A stretch of 64,000 nt of DNA from Hibiscus mutabilis (Eukaryota; Streptophyta; Magnoliopsida; Malvales; Malvaceae): contig CM033745.1 in assembly GCA_019671005.1 (NCBI GenBank), positions 21,256,921 through 21,320,920 on the forward strand. Reading direction: 5' to 3'. The first letter of the stretch is position 1. The number at the start of each line of letters is the position of its first letter. Made by a program: the position numbers and the translations under genes. Under the pieces are notes generated by a model that had not been told where the DNA came from, did not search any database, and saw only the letters and a list, made by a program, of their open reading frames with translations. Below, piece by piece: positions 1-10,735 of this stretch.

Positions 1-87
1 GATCCAGCGTTGGATCGCGAAGAAAAGTTGACAGGACTATTGAATGGGATCAAGAAATTAGGTGCCAGGGCTCACCGCTATCTATAA
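1..87 (+). pseudogene. C-terminal end of Ogre ORF1
   Basis: Frame 1 is open from the window edge to a TAA at 85-87. It ends in IKKLGARAHRYL, which matches the end of ORF1 in the second element near 39500-39539 (IGKLGDRARAYL). The product is the extra protein encoded ahead of gag in Ogre-type retrotransposons; its role is not established. Only about 28 residues are in view. Confidence 0.6.
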
Positions 88-256
88 ACCCCCAATACCG
101 GATGTAATGAAACCTTTTGGTCTGAATGAAAGATGTCTTATAGGGACAAATCACTTACGGAATCGATGCCTTATTGCATTCATGCATTGCATTTGCATCA
201 CGTCATTTGCTTTTTTTAATAATTTTATCATCGCATGAAACTTCATCATTTAATGT

Positions 257-1303
257 TTGGGGTTCGATGGCATAATTAGTTGGAAAATAGAACGAACCGA
301 AGAGTCAAGGCTTGACCAGCTAGAAGGAATAATCGAGAAAGAGCTGAAGAATAATGAAAAGATAAATATTTTCATTACGAGAGAACTTTACCTAATCCCT
401 GATTTGGTCATTCCTCCAGACTTCAAGGTTCCCAGATTTGCGCAGTATGATGAAACTAGATGCCCGAAGATTCACTTAACCATGTTCTGTAGAAAAATAG
501 AGGGATACATGTAGAATGAATAGTTGTTGGTCCACCACTTCCACGATAGCCTGACGGGAGCTGCAACAGTGTGGTATAACCGTTTGAACAGAAACCAAGT
601 TAAGACATGGGGTGACCTCGCTATTGCCTTCTTGAGTCAATACAGATATGCTTTAGATTTAGAGCCTTGTCATCAGTTTCTTCATAATGAGAAAATGAGA
701 CCAAATGAAAGCTTCAGGGAATATGCACTAAGGTGGCGATGTTTAGCGACCCAAGTTCAGCCTCCTATAGCGGAAGAAGAGTTGACTCCCTTGTTCTATG
801 CAACGCTTCCCTCCCCTTTCTTCGATGTGATGTTAGAGAAATCGAGAAACAGATTTGAAGATTTCATGACAATTGGAGAGAGAATAGAATACGCAATCAA
901 AGAAGGAAAATTGGGGTCTAAGCCTAAGGACCGAATCGAAAATAAGATAGATTAAGACGGAGAGGTCAATGGGTGTCATCTCCAGGATTCGTGTGACCGT
1001 AAAAGAAGAAGAAAGACTGATATCTCGGGGTCATCAAGGAAACTTCCTCGGATGAGCGCAAATTTGGAAGTGTTCGGAGCATCCATCTCAGACATATGGC
1101 CTCATTTAGTAGAGGGTCACTATCTTGCTCCTAGACCGATGAAGATGGCAACTGGTCCATCTGCCTATAGTTTTGACTCGAGCAGTGCATGTGAATTCCA
1201 TATGAGGGCACCGGGGCATCCCACCAGAAAGTGTAGACCTTTATTGGAAGAGATCAATAAGCTGATCAATGATGGGACCTTGACACAAGAGCTGGTCCAG
1301 TAG
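257..1303 (+). pseudogene. Ogre/Tat gag pseudogene
   Basis: One frame runs from 257 to 1303 and is broken by in-frame stops at 512, 521 and 953. It encodes a retrotransposon gag (capsid) core: DSLTGAATVWYNRL, then SQYRYALDLEP, then ESFREYALRWR, followed by a CxxH...GHxxxxC knuckle (CEFHMRAPGHPTRKC, about 1187-1232). Gag proteins form the particle that packages element RNA. The same blocks occur in the gag at 40272-41360. The stops at 512 and 521 are TAG where the related copy reads through, consistent with C-to-T change in CAG or CAA codons. The N-terminal linker present in the second copy is shortened here. Confidence 0.85.
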
Positions 1304-1730
1304 TGGAGGACCAAGGATGAGGGGCAAGTCTGCATAGTGCTAAGGAAGCCAGAGATATCTCTACATTAAAAGACTTCCCTAAAGTAATACAAGGAATCAA
1401 CTTTACCACCTGTAGCCCATATGTTGTAAAGATCTTTTGCGATGGGGCATGTTTGTTGTTTTTTATTCCAATGAAGAACCCATTTCGCTTAAAATACAAT
1501 GTTCTTGAAAACACATAGATGTATATTTTCTCGCCGTTGTAGGACACTGGATATCAGTTGCAAGATGTGACATTATATGGATGTTGTGACAACAATGAGG
1601 TGTGATCTTCCCTACCAGACTCTGGTCAGCAAAGCGAGATTACTACTCTTTCGATGATGTTCAAGGACGAAAGAGCTCTGAATGTCAACCATGTAGAGTT
1701 GCTTGAAATTAAAACTCTAGCCATAATCTT
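1304..1730 (+). other. decayed post-gag remnant of Ogre-1
   Basis: No open frame of note. The stretch follows gag directly and stops at the Athila-like insertion. It probably derives from the gag-protease linker, but no DNGS-type protease motif is visible. After the insertion the sequence resumes in the 3' non-coding region, so protease and pol are absent from this copy. Confidence 0.4.
1726..1730. repeat. target site duplication, left copy (ATCTT)
   Basis: ATCTT sits directly outside the left LTR end TGTTGCG and again at 7744-7748 after the right LTR end CACTTATCA. Five base pairs is the usual duplication for LTR retrotransposons, and this fixes both element ends. Confidence 0.9.
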
Positions 1731-3251
1731 TGTTGCGTGTGATAAATGCTACGCAATTGTGCAAGTATACACGTCGCAAGTAATAAAGTGATATGAGTAT
1801 CGAGTATCGTCTCCACAGGGATTGGTTTGGGCCACTTTGCTTAAGTTACTGCACTGTGAAAAGTAAAAAACAATTAAAGGATTAAAGGAGTTTAACTAAT
1901 AACTAAACTAGAAAGCAATAAAGTAAAAGAAAAGATGAGATCGAATGAGAGAGAGATAGGCCAGGTTATCGTGAGTTGAGGTGTGATAGCCGATTGGATC
2001 GTCTTGGTAAAAGAGTGCAAGGGCAACTCAATTGCCGTGGCAACTTGCACAGCGGGGTTGCCTTGGCAACTAATCGATGGTTGCCTGGGCAACTAGCTGG
2101 GCAACTATTTGGGCGTCTCGGCAGCAACTTCAAGGTTCGGCGGAGCATTCTTCAATGGTTTCTTCTTATCCCTAAGTCGAAACTCTAGCTACTTGTGCAT
2201 GCCTTGATAATACATCCCTGCGTGAATCAAGGGTGAACAACAACCAATCTTGCGCTCCTCTTAGCCGTTGAAATCCTTAACTTATTCCTAAGCCGGATTA
2301 ATCTTCACCATCAATAGATTAAATAAAGACCATACTCATTCGTTTCTTGAATCTAACTCTCCCGATATTAGATAAATAGATGAAGTTACGAGATCCTCTC
2401 CCAATTCACTCGCAAACAAGAATAAAAGCCAAGAATGAGTAAACCTTGAATAGAAAAGTGCAAACTCTTATTACCTAAACAAAAACCAATAGTTTCTCAC
2501 AACAACAAAACACAATAACCCCAACCAATCAAGTTAGTTCATGGTTGGGTTCAAAAGATATACAAAGAATAATCCCCAAACCATGAATCTAATGGAAGCA
2601 AAGAAGAAGAAGAAGTCAAAATTTCCCCTCCTTGCTATCTTGTCGAAATTTCCCTCTTGCTCTCTCTATGGATTTTCGAAATCTCCTTGCTATTTATAGG
2701 GCTAGGCCAAAGTCCTTCTTTGAGGAGGAGTTTAAGTTGGAATTAAATTATCTTTAAAGAATATAATTCTTTATTATAATTGTATTCCTACTAGAACTTC
2801 TCATATCTTCTTGGAATTTAATTCTTCTTTAATCTCTGCATGGCAATCAAATTCCTTTGGGTTTGGGCTTTGCTCCACGTCATCTTGGGCTTGTCTAGTC
2901 ATTAATTTCGACATCCCTATTGCATCTTCTCTTTGTCGACAATTGCTATGGCAACTGGCTCGGCGTCTCCTTCATGCATTGCCCTGGCAACTAGCTCGGC
3001 ATATCCTTCATGCATTGCCCTGGCAACTAGCTCGGCATTGCTTTGGCAAGTGATCATGCACATACACACACAAAAACACACCAAAGCAGCATCTTTTTCC
3101 ACAAAAATCACCAAGTTATGTAATCAAGCTCAACGGTGGAAAGAAACATGAATTAATGCATAAATGACTAATTATGCAACTATTATGAGCTTAAGTCTAA
3201 CAATAATATGAGTAAAAAGGGTAATAAAATAGTACTTTTCAACACTTATCA
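1731..3251 (-). repeat. 3' LTR of Athila-like copy 1
   Basis: 1521 bp, nearly identical to 6223-7743. On the minus strand it starts TGATAAGTGTT and ends CACGCAACA. It contains several TTGCCNNGGCAA palindromes, including a direct duplication near 2970-3036. The polypurine tract (minus-strand GTTTGGGGGCG) abuts it at 3252-3263. Confidence 0.9.
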
Positions 3252-3540
3252 CGCCCCCAAACTCGAACTATTGCTTGTCCTCAAGCAATGCAAACTAACA
3301 ATTACCTGCCAAGACTTTAATCATCAAAGACATGCTTTAAACTTGAATTCAAACCTCGGAACCGTGGCACAAAGTATGATCACCTTTTAAATTTTTCGGA
3401 TAGCACAAAAATTTCCCGGAACAAAACTATAATGCTCGTGACAATGTGTGTACGTAGTTGTGTACAAGTTGATTTTCAAGATTCTATGTGAATAGTAGGC
3501 TTTTATCAATTTAATTACTGGGGCATTTATTTTAATTTTC

Positions 3541-3722
3541 ACTAGAGCCAATTTCGGGCACCTCTAGTAAAGTAAGCAATTTCTCATTTTATTTTAGTCG
3601 ACTAGAGCCAATTTCGGGCACCTCTAGCGATTCTTTAATGTGCATTAACTACTAGAGCCAGTTTCGGACACCTCTAGCAAGAAAGTGTATTTACTACTAG
3701 AGCCAGTTTTGGGCACCTCTAG
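3541..3722. repeat. four small hairpins upstream of the polypurine tract
   Basis: Four copies of a 27-bp unit beginning ACTAGAGCC and ending CACCTCTAG occur at 3541-3567, 3601-3627, 3651-3677 and 3696-3722. CTAGAG and CTCTAG pair, with GCC/GGC inside, so each can fold. The array lies just upstream of the polypurine tract and 3' LTR in element sense. Four units are also present in copy 2 at 58946-59123. Confidence 0.85.
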
Positions 3723-4602
3723 CAAGAAATTAACTTTTAATTTTTAATTTTAAATTTACCCAAATTTTAAGCAACCTAAGTTCACTAAGTTTCTTTCAAT
3801 CAACAACCCACAACCGTGTAAAAAAAATTCAGCATCATAGTAAAATTCTAAGTTCTTTTCATGTAATCCTAAAATTAAAGGTTCTTTCAATTAAGTGCAG
3901 TGGCAAAAATTCATCATTGGATATTCAACAAGTCTTAAGCAATTAAATCAAATTAAAGGCATGGCAAGTAACATATGCAACCTATATGTGATTGCTAAAG
4001 ATGAATGCAACTAAACATGAAACTAACTAGAAACCAACACCCCCCAACTCGAGAGAAGCATTGTCCTCAATGCACGTAAAAGTGGAACAAAATTTAAAAG
4101 AAACTAAATGAAATGAGTTAGTCAGAGAGGTCGTCACCTCGAGTGATGAGTTTCCTTCGTGCCGTTTGCTTGATTCAATTTCCGGTCAGTGGTTGAATGC
4201 TTGTGGCTAGTACCGCGTGAATAGCATTGCCTTGATTTGATCCATGTTTGCCGATGCAGGTTTACTTGCATGTGCATCGATAGTTGCCGGCCATTGTTGT
4301 TGCTGGGGGCATCGCCGATTTACTGTTGTGGTTGCTGTGGCGAGTAGTCGGCAGTAAATTTCCTTAGCATGGTGGTTGTGAGTCTTGTTGTGGAAAAGAA
4401 AACCTGAAGACTAAAGATAATGAAGAAAAATAAAATATATCCTAAAAAATAAAGAGAAAAATAACCAAAAATAATAGAACAAAATAGTTCAAAAAAATAA
4501 AAATAAAAATAAATGTATCAGTAGTTGTCGTGGCGTCGAGGGTTGCCGAGGCATGCACATCCATGGTTGCCGCGGCGTCAGGGGTTGCCGAGGCGTGCGC
4601 GT

Positions 4603-5829
4603 CTATGGTTGCCGAGGCGTGCGTATCAGGAGTTGCTGCGGTGTTGAAGGTTGCCATTTTCGATACTTCTTATAGTCCATCCGCACCCTCCATCGGGTGA
4701 TAATATTGCCCAAAAAAAGTTTGGCCAATGTGCTTGCCACTACTCCCTTTTGCGTTACCATGGTGGAGGTGTCTTTCTTCTTTGTTCGCTTGTAGTCCAT
4801 GTATACTCTCCACCTTGCTACTATTCCTGAAGGCACAAATATATTAATAGGAAAAATTATATCCATTCTCAACCATTCAATTACCTCATTCTTGTCGACT
4901 TCTATCATGGTTGGATGTAGCCTTTGTTTTCGTGGCAATTGCTGCTCAAGCCAATTGCCGTGGCAATCAGTTGTCAAATTTTGCTTTAAGTCAAGGGAAG
5001 AATCAATTTTCTGAAGAGCTTTATGAATCCAAACACCTTTTTCTTTTGACCTCTCAAACATCTCCATCAGTAGAGATTTCGATGGCTTCAAATCTACCAA
5101 CCTCGGTTCCTCAAGACATACCTGCAATGGACGAGGTGAGTTTTTAAAGAATTCAAAAGGTTCAACTATTACCTGCTCATATTCCATTGGCAAAGTATTA
5201 TCATCTCGTTGATCTTGCATGTGGTCGTGTAATTGCCGTGGCAATTGTAGATGAGAGCAATCTGCACATTCCTGCTTCAACATCAACGTTATAACTTTCT
5301 GGGCATCAGGTTCCTCAAAATTTGCTGTAGTATTGTTGTTCTCAGCTTCACCGAGTGTTGTCGCGGCATTGCTCTGTTCAGGCTCCTCAATCATTGCCGA
5401 GGCAATTTGTTGTTCAAGCTCATCATGTGTTGGGCAGTCTCTCTCATTGGCATCCTCTTGACTTTGAGGTTCTAGTTGTTCCTTACACATCGGAGATATT
5501 TCTTTGTATTGCTCCTTATCCTCTTGCCTTGGGACGTCAGTATCCCTAGGAATGAATTGTTGGTGCATGTTATCCATGACATATGTGGATCTCCCCAATT
5601 GATCTTTTGAATCCCCTAAGGTTGCATCCCACTGAGCTATCCTCGTATCCATAGATTTTGATAGTTCTCGAATCTCTTCAATTGATCCGTCAAGTCTAGC
5701 CAAGGAAGCTAGTAACGTTTCCTCCAAGGAATTGGAATGCTCTTGAAAAGGACTACATTGCCATGGCATATCTGTTGCTGCAGCAAAATTGTTATGGTAA
5801 AAAAAATTTGAGCTTTTTGACCATACCAT
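4603..5829 (-). pseudogene. gag-like ORF with reverse-transcriptase scraps (408 aa)
   Basis: The longest ORF in the window after excluding low-complexity frames. The first 130 residues are Gln/Ser-rich with a likely coiled coil (SLARLDGSIEEIRELSKSMD). The middle is acidic. The end holds EVDKNEVIEWLRMDIIFPI and WRVYMDYK, resembling the segment before and at the start of an Athila reverse transcriptase (usual core WRVCIDYRKLN). A second copy, WRVRMDYK, follows after about 40 residues. The catalytic YxDD region is missing, so there is no enzyme. Several palindromes lie in the coding part and translate as LPRQL or CHGNW. I read it as a remodelled gag-pol remnant of a non-autonomous element, not a host gene. 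Confidence 0.6.
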
Positions 5830-6101
5830 GAAGAATTTTGCTGCTGGTTCCCTCTATGGTCTTCCATGTAGTTATATGCACCGAAAATGTGAGGGCAATT
5901 TTCAAACTCATGATGTTCTCCACACATAGCACAAGATTTTTCCACAGTATAAGTTCTTTGGGCTTTTCTCGGTTGGTATAGGTAATCATCAAAGGGTGCA
6001 AGAAACTCTTGATTGGATTGATTCATATCTTCCAACATCATCTCTCGAATAGATCGGCTTTTATTTCCTGACATGTTGATGTCCCTTAACTTGTAGCGCA
6101 C
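5709..6101 (-). pseudogene. gag-like ORF, N-terminal part, of Athila-like copy 1
   Basis: A 130-residue frame starting soon after the primer site. Visible features are a methionine-rich start (MSGNKSRSIREMMLEDM) and a short Cys/His knuckle, CAMCGEHHEFENCPH, which resembles the nucleic-acid-binding knuckle of gag proteins. The frame shifts near 5710-5830 and coding continues in the next ORF. The same N-terminal region is present near 56590-56900 in copy 2. Confidence 0.6.
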
Positions 6102-6200
6102 CTAAATTTTTTTTCTTGATAAAACAAACAAAAAGAAAAGTTAGTAAAACTAAGAGAAAAAAAATGCAATAACAAAAACAACTAACACCAATTTCCAATC

Positions 6201-6216
6201 CACGGCAACGGCGCCA
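6201..6216 (-). other. primer-binding site of Athila-like copy 1
   Basis: The minus strand reads TTTTTGGCGCCGTTGCCG just inside the 5' LTR. This is the common plant gypsy primer site (Athila and relatives). The second copy has the same site at 56449-56465. Confidence 0.8.
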
Positions 6217-6222
6217 AAAACT

Positions 6223-7743
6223 TGTTGCGTGTGATAAGTGCTACGCAATTGTGCAAGTATACACGTCGCAAGTAATAAAGTGATATGAGTATCGAGTATC
6301 GTCTCCACAGGGATTGGTTTGGGTCACTTTGCTTAAGTTACTGCACTGTGAAAAGTAAAAACACAATTAAAGGATTAAAGGAGTTTAACTAATAACTAAA
6401 CTAGAAAGCAATAAAGTAAAAGAAAAGATGAGATCGAATGAGAGAAAGATAGGCCAGGTTATCGTGAGTTGAGGTGTGATAGCCGATTGGATCGTCTTGG
6501 TAAAAGAGTGCAAAGGCAACTCAATTGCCGTGGCAACTTGCACAGCGGGGTTGCCTTGGCAACTAATCGATGGTTGCCTGGGCAACTAGCTGGGCAACTA
6601 TTTGGGCGTCTGGGCAGCAACTTCAAGGTTCGGCGGAGCGTTCTTCAATGGTTTCTTCTTATCCCTAAGTCGAAACTCTAGCTACTTGTGCATGCCTTGA
6701 TAATACATCCCTGCGTGAATCAAGGGTGAACAACAACCAATCTTGCGCTCCTCTTAGCCGTTGAAATCCTTAACTTATTCCTAAGCCGGATTAATCTTCA
6801 CCATCAATAGATTGAATAAAGACCATACTCATTCGTTTCTTGAATCTAACTCTCCCGATATTAGATAAATAGATGAAGTTACGAGATCCTCTCCCAATTC
6901 ACTCGCAAACAAGAATAAAAGCCAAGAATGAGTAAACCTTGAATAGAAAAGTGCAAACTCTTATTACCTAAACAAAAACCAATAGTTTCTCACAACAACA
7001 AAACACAATAACCCCAACCAATCAAGTTAGTTCATGGTTGGGTTCAAAAGATATACAAAGAATAATCCCCAAACCATGAATCTAATGGAAGCAAAGAAGA
7101 AGAAGAAGTCAAAATTTCCCTCCTTGCTATCTTGTCGAAATTTCCTCTTGCTCCCTCTATGGATTGTCGAAATCTCCTTGCTATTTATAGGGCTAGGCCA
7201 AAGTCCTTCTTTGAGGAGGAGTTTAAGTTGGAATTAAATTATCTTTAAAGAATATAATTCTTTATTATAATTGTATTCCTACTAGAACTTCTCATATCTT
7301 CTTGGAATTTAATTCTTCTTTAATCTCTGCATGGCAATCAAATTCCTTTGGGTTTGGGCTTTGCTCCACGTCATCTTGGGCTTGTCTAGTCATTAATTTC
7401 GACATCCCTATTGCATCTTCTCTTTGTCGACAATTGCCATGGCAACTGGCTCGGCGTCTCCTTCATGCATTGCCCTGGCAACTAGCTCGGCATATCCTTC
7501 ATGCATTGCCCTGGCAACTAGCTCGGCATTGCTTTGGCAAGTCATCCTGCACATACACACACAAAAACACACCAAAGCAGCATCTTTTTCCACAAAAATC
7601 ACCAAGTTATGTAATCAAGCTCAACGGTGGAAAGAAACATGAATTAATGCATGAATGACTAATTATGCAACTATTATGAGCTTAAGTCTAACAATAATAT
7701 GAGTAAAAAGGGTAATAAAAATAGTACTTTTGAACACTTATCA
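6223..7743 (-). repeat. 5' LTR of Athila-like copy 1
   Basis: Partner of 1731-3251 with the same length and ends. On the minus strand it carries the TATA-like promoter at 7181-7190 and is followed by the primer-binding site at 6201-6216. Confidence 0.9.
7181..7190 (-). promoter_or_regulatory. TATA box of the Athila-like LTR
   Basis: The minus strand reads CCCTATAAATAGC. The same site occurs in both LTRs of the second copy (55484-55493, 59924-59933), as expected for the LTR core promoter. Confidence 0.65.
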
Positions 7744-7748
7744 ATCTT
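7744..7748. repeat. target site duplication, right copy (ATCTT)
   Basis: Right-hand partner of 1726-1730. Removing one copy plus the element rejoins Ogre-1 sequence. Confidence 0.9.
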
Positions 7749-9533
7749 CTAGGTAGTAAAAGAATTAAAAAAGAAATAATTGAAGAAAAAGAAGAAAAAA
7801 TGAAAAAAAAGAGAAAAGAATAATAAAAAGCACTCCTATGTTCAAAACCTGGTAATAGGCTTGTTCGGATAAGAGTGTGGAAATTTTGGGGCACTGCGCT
7901 GAAGCGATGAGGTGGCAATACACCATCTAACTCAAGAAACCTTAGCTTCATGAGTGATGGTAATATTTTCAAATCGTGACTATGCCGATTAACTTAGGGC
8001 AATGTTGTTTGCTCCATCGTTGTCCTCAAGACAAAGGACTGTGACGAATTGATTTCCTCAAAAAAATAGCAACAAAAAAACAAAAAAGAAAAAAAAGAAA
8101 AAGGAAAAAGAAAAAGAAAAAGGGGGAGAAAGAAGAGAAAGAAAAGAAAGAAAATAAACGGTAGCATAGGTAAAATTAAAACTCGCACCACCCAGAACTC
8201 TATTCCTAGAGTAATATTTCTGAGCTTGAGTGGTCATACAAGCCCACCCTTTTTGGGGGCAGAGCATGTAATGAGAATTGAGAAAGAGTAGTATTCTACA
8301 GCAACGCAGTAATCATGAGGATGAACCGAGTCACCTGGGAATATGTCACAACCTTAAATTACTGAATGGTTGAATCTAATCCGCTCTTGAATTTGATATC
8401 CAGAGCTCCTATTCTGTGATTTCAAGATCATGTATGTTAATCTAAATGATACCCTTCAGTGGAATACCAATCAACAAATTGACAAGTTAAAGCAACAAAG
8501 ATTTCTATGTATTACTTTAGAGATAAGATCCAGAACACAAGGTTGCGGATATTATTGGAGCACCTAACCAGAAACGACCCCACAATGTATAGGATGAAGA
8601 TGATGACAAGAGCATATATGTCAGATAGTTCAAGAACAAGAAGCGGGTTTCAGCCATGATGCCTTGGTTGGTTCAAGAAAATGAAGGACGAACCAGGACG
8701 AGAATGAGATTACAAAATACGGGGGACGGTAAGAGGTAAACATCGAGTCTCCAAAGAATTAAAGTACAGAGATCGAGAAATGGTTTTCGTCAAGAGGCAG
8801 CAAGAAGATTGAGATTAAGTTCAGAACATAGAAGTATTTTGCTCACCCCGATGACAAAAGTAACAAATACTCAGGATGTTGGGTTAAAGGAATTGGAAGG
8901 TAGCCGAGCTCATGATCGAGTGGAGCAATGCAGAATATGAAGAATGGTAAGAATCTCTGCACAAGCATGATATATAGTTTGTTTGTGAAGCGGGCAGAGA
9001 CCCCAAAGAAGAAAGGCAAGTGCTCGTGCAAAAGAACAAGAGCGGGTACTCATTTAACAAATATTGACAGAAATGAAGATCAAAATTGAGCACACCATAA
9101 AAAGAAAGGAAACAGAGAAATCTGAAGAATGACTTTTCAGGGCATAGGATTTTAAAACATGTCTAAAAATAAAAAGAAAAAGAAAAAGAGAAAGAAAAAA
9201 TAGAGAGAATTATATCGCGAAAGGGTTAAAAGACATGAATCAGATAAATAACTGATTAAAGGACATACTGCAACAGGAGAGAAGGAAAGAAATTCGAGAA
9301 ATAATCTTCCAGGGCGTAAGACTTTAGAACAGAAAAATGATGATAAAATGAAAAAAAAAAAAGAAAAAAAGAAAAAAAAAAAAAAGAAAAAAAAAAAAAA
9401 AAACAAGAAAAAGATAAGAAGAAGAAGAAATCACGACATTGCATGTATCATATAGATAGAGGCATGTCAATTTTTGCTTGTTCCTAGACAGGTATTTGAA
9501 GAATTGTCAAAGAATTTACTAAAGAAAAGAAAT
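7749..9533 (+). other. non-coding 3' region of Ogre-1 (upstream half)
   Basis: No coding frame. It contains purine-rich runs (about 7750-7830, 8055-8155, 9165-9200 and 9345-9430). The block at 7850-8000 matches the reverse complement of 63765-63930 in Ogre-3, including a shared run around TTAGCTTCATGAGTGATGG. This places both in the same part of related elements, upstream of the tandem repeats. Confidence 0.6.
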
Positions 9534-10458
9534 ATCGGCAGCCATAGCAGCGTGAGGCCTAGATGTTAAATCCTTCAGGTCATCGGTAAGTCCTTCGGGC
9601 ACGGTGTTAAGTCTTTCGGGCCACCAGTAAGTCTTTCGAGCATGGTGATAAGTCATTCGGGCCATTAGTAAGTTCTTCAGGCATGATGCGACAGCATTAG
9701 TAGCGTAAGTCCAAAAAGATCGGCAGCCACAGCGGCGTGAGTTCCAGATGTTAAATCCTTCGGGTCATCGGTAAGTCCTTCGGGCATGGTTTTAAGTCCT
9801 TCGGGCCACCAGTAAGTCTTTTGAGCATGGTGATAAGTCCTTCGGGCCATTAGTAAGTCCTTCGGGCATGATGCGACAGTATTAGTAGTGTGAGTCCAGA
9901 AAGATTGGCAGCCATAGCGGAGTGAGGCCCAGATGTTAAATCCTTCAGGTCATCGGTAAGACCTTCGGGCACGATGTTAAGTCCTTCGGGCCACCAATAA
10001 GTCTTTCGAGCATGGTGATAAGTCCTTCGGTCCATCAGTAAGTCTTTTGGGCATGATGCGGTAGCATTAGTAGCGTGAGTCCAGAAAGATCGGTAGCTGT
10101 AGCGGCGTGAGGCCCAGACGTTAAATCCTTCGGGTCATCGGTAAGTCCTTCAAGCACGATGTTAAGTCCTTCGGGCCACCAATAAGTCTTTCGAGCATGG
10201 TGATAAGTCTTTCGGGCCATCAGTAAGTCCTTCGGGCATGATGCAGCAGTATTAGTAGCATGAGTCCAGAAAGATTGGCAGCCATAGCGGCATGAGGCCC
10301 AGATGTTAAATCCTTCGGGTCATCGGTAAGTCCTTCGGGCATGGTGTTAAGTCCTTCGGGCCACCATTAAGTCTTTCGAGCATGGTGATAAGTCATTCGG
10401 GCCATCAATAAGTCCTTCGGGCATGATGCGGCGGCTTTAGTAGCGTAAGTCCAAAGAT
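9534..10458 (+). repeat. 185-bp tandem repeat, five copies
   Basis: Units begin with ATYGGCAGCC (one reads ATCGGTAGCT) at 9534, 9719, 9904, 10089 and 10274, an exact 185-bp period, with the array ending near 10458. Each unit contains about six 20-21 bp sub-repeats of the form TAAGTCCTTCGGGCATGGTG. It sits between gag remnants and the LTR, in the 3' untranslated region known to breed satellites in Ogre/Tat elements. A relative with a 128-bp period lies at 62094-62730. Confidence 0.9.
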
Positions 10459-10472
10459 ATCAACAATATCGT

Positions 10473-10735
10473 GAAAAAAAAAGAAAAGAGAGATAAGAGA
10501 AAAAGAAGAAAAAAAAGAAAAAGAAAAAAAGAAAAAAGAAAAAGGACAAAAAGAACAAAGAAAGAAGGAAAGAGAAAAAGAAAAATGACAAAAAGAACAA
10601 AGAAAGAAGGAAAGAGAAAAAAAAAAAAAGGACAAAAAGAACAAAGAAAAAAGAGAGAAAAAAGAAAATGGACAAAAAGAATAAAGAAATAAGGAAAAAA
10701 GGAAAAAGAAGAAAAAGGAAAAGAGAAAAGAAAGA
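10473..10735 (+). repeat. polypurine tract with a ~42-bp internal repeat
   Basis: About 260 bases almost free of pyrimidines on this strand. GACAAAAAG recurs near 10545, 10587, 10631 and 10671, so the tract grew partly by tandem duplication. It lies between the 185-bp array and the LTR. Lysine/arginine-rich and phenylalanine-rich frames here are by-products of composition. Confidence 0.8.

Larger units (their letters stand above)
1731..7743 (-). mobile_element. non-autonomous Athila-like LTR retrotransposon, copy 1
   Basis: A complete insertion: two 1521-bp LTRs with TG...CA ends, a primer site next to the 5' LTR (at the right), a polypurine tract next to the 3' LTR (at the left) and a 5-bp target duplication ATCTT at 1726-1730 and 7744-7748. 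The internal region is only about 3 kb. It encodes a gag-like protein with a short zinc knuckle and, further on, two scraps resembling the start of a reverse transcriptase; no integrase is present. It would depend on enzymes from a related element. The LTRs differ at only about 1% of sites by eye, so the insertion is recent. 3252-4600 is non-coding apart from the hairpin array. Confidence 0.9.

Noticed and set aside
4603..5829. 408-aa ORF as a host gene
   Set aside because: It lies wholly between matching LTRs, is duplicated in the second element and carries RT scraps.
7994..8267. Phe/Leu-rich minus-strand ORFs resembling transmembrane proteins
   Set aside because: Reverse translation of a purine-rich run in the Ogre-1 3' region; no start context and overlapping frames.
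9534..10458. Regular short repeats considered as a CRISPR-like array
   Set aside because: Period and sub-repeats fit an Ogre 3' satellite seed; spacers are themselves repeated and the DNA is a plant nuclear genome.
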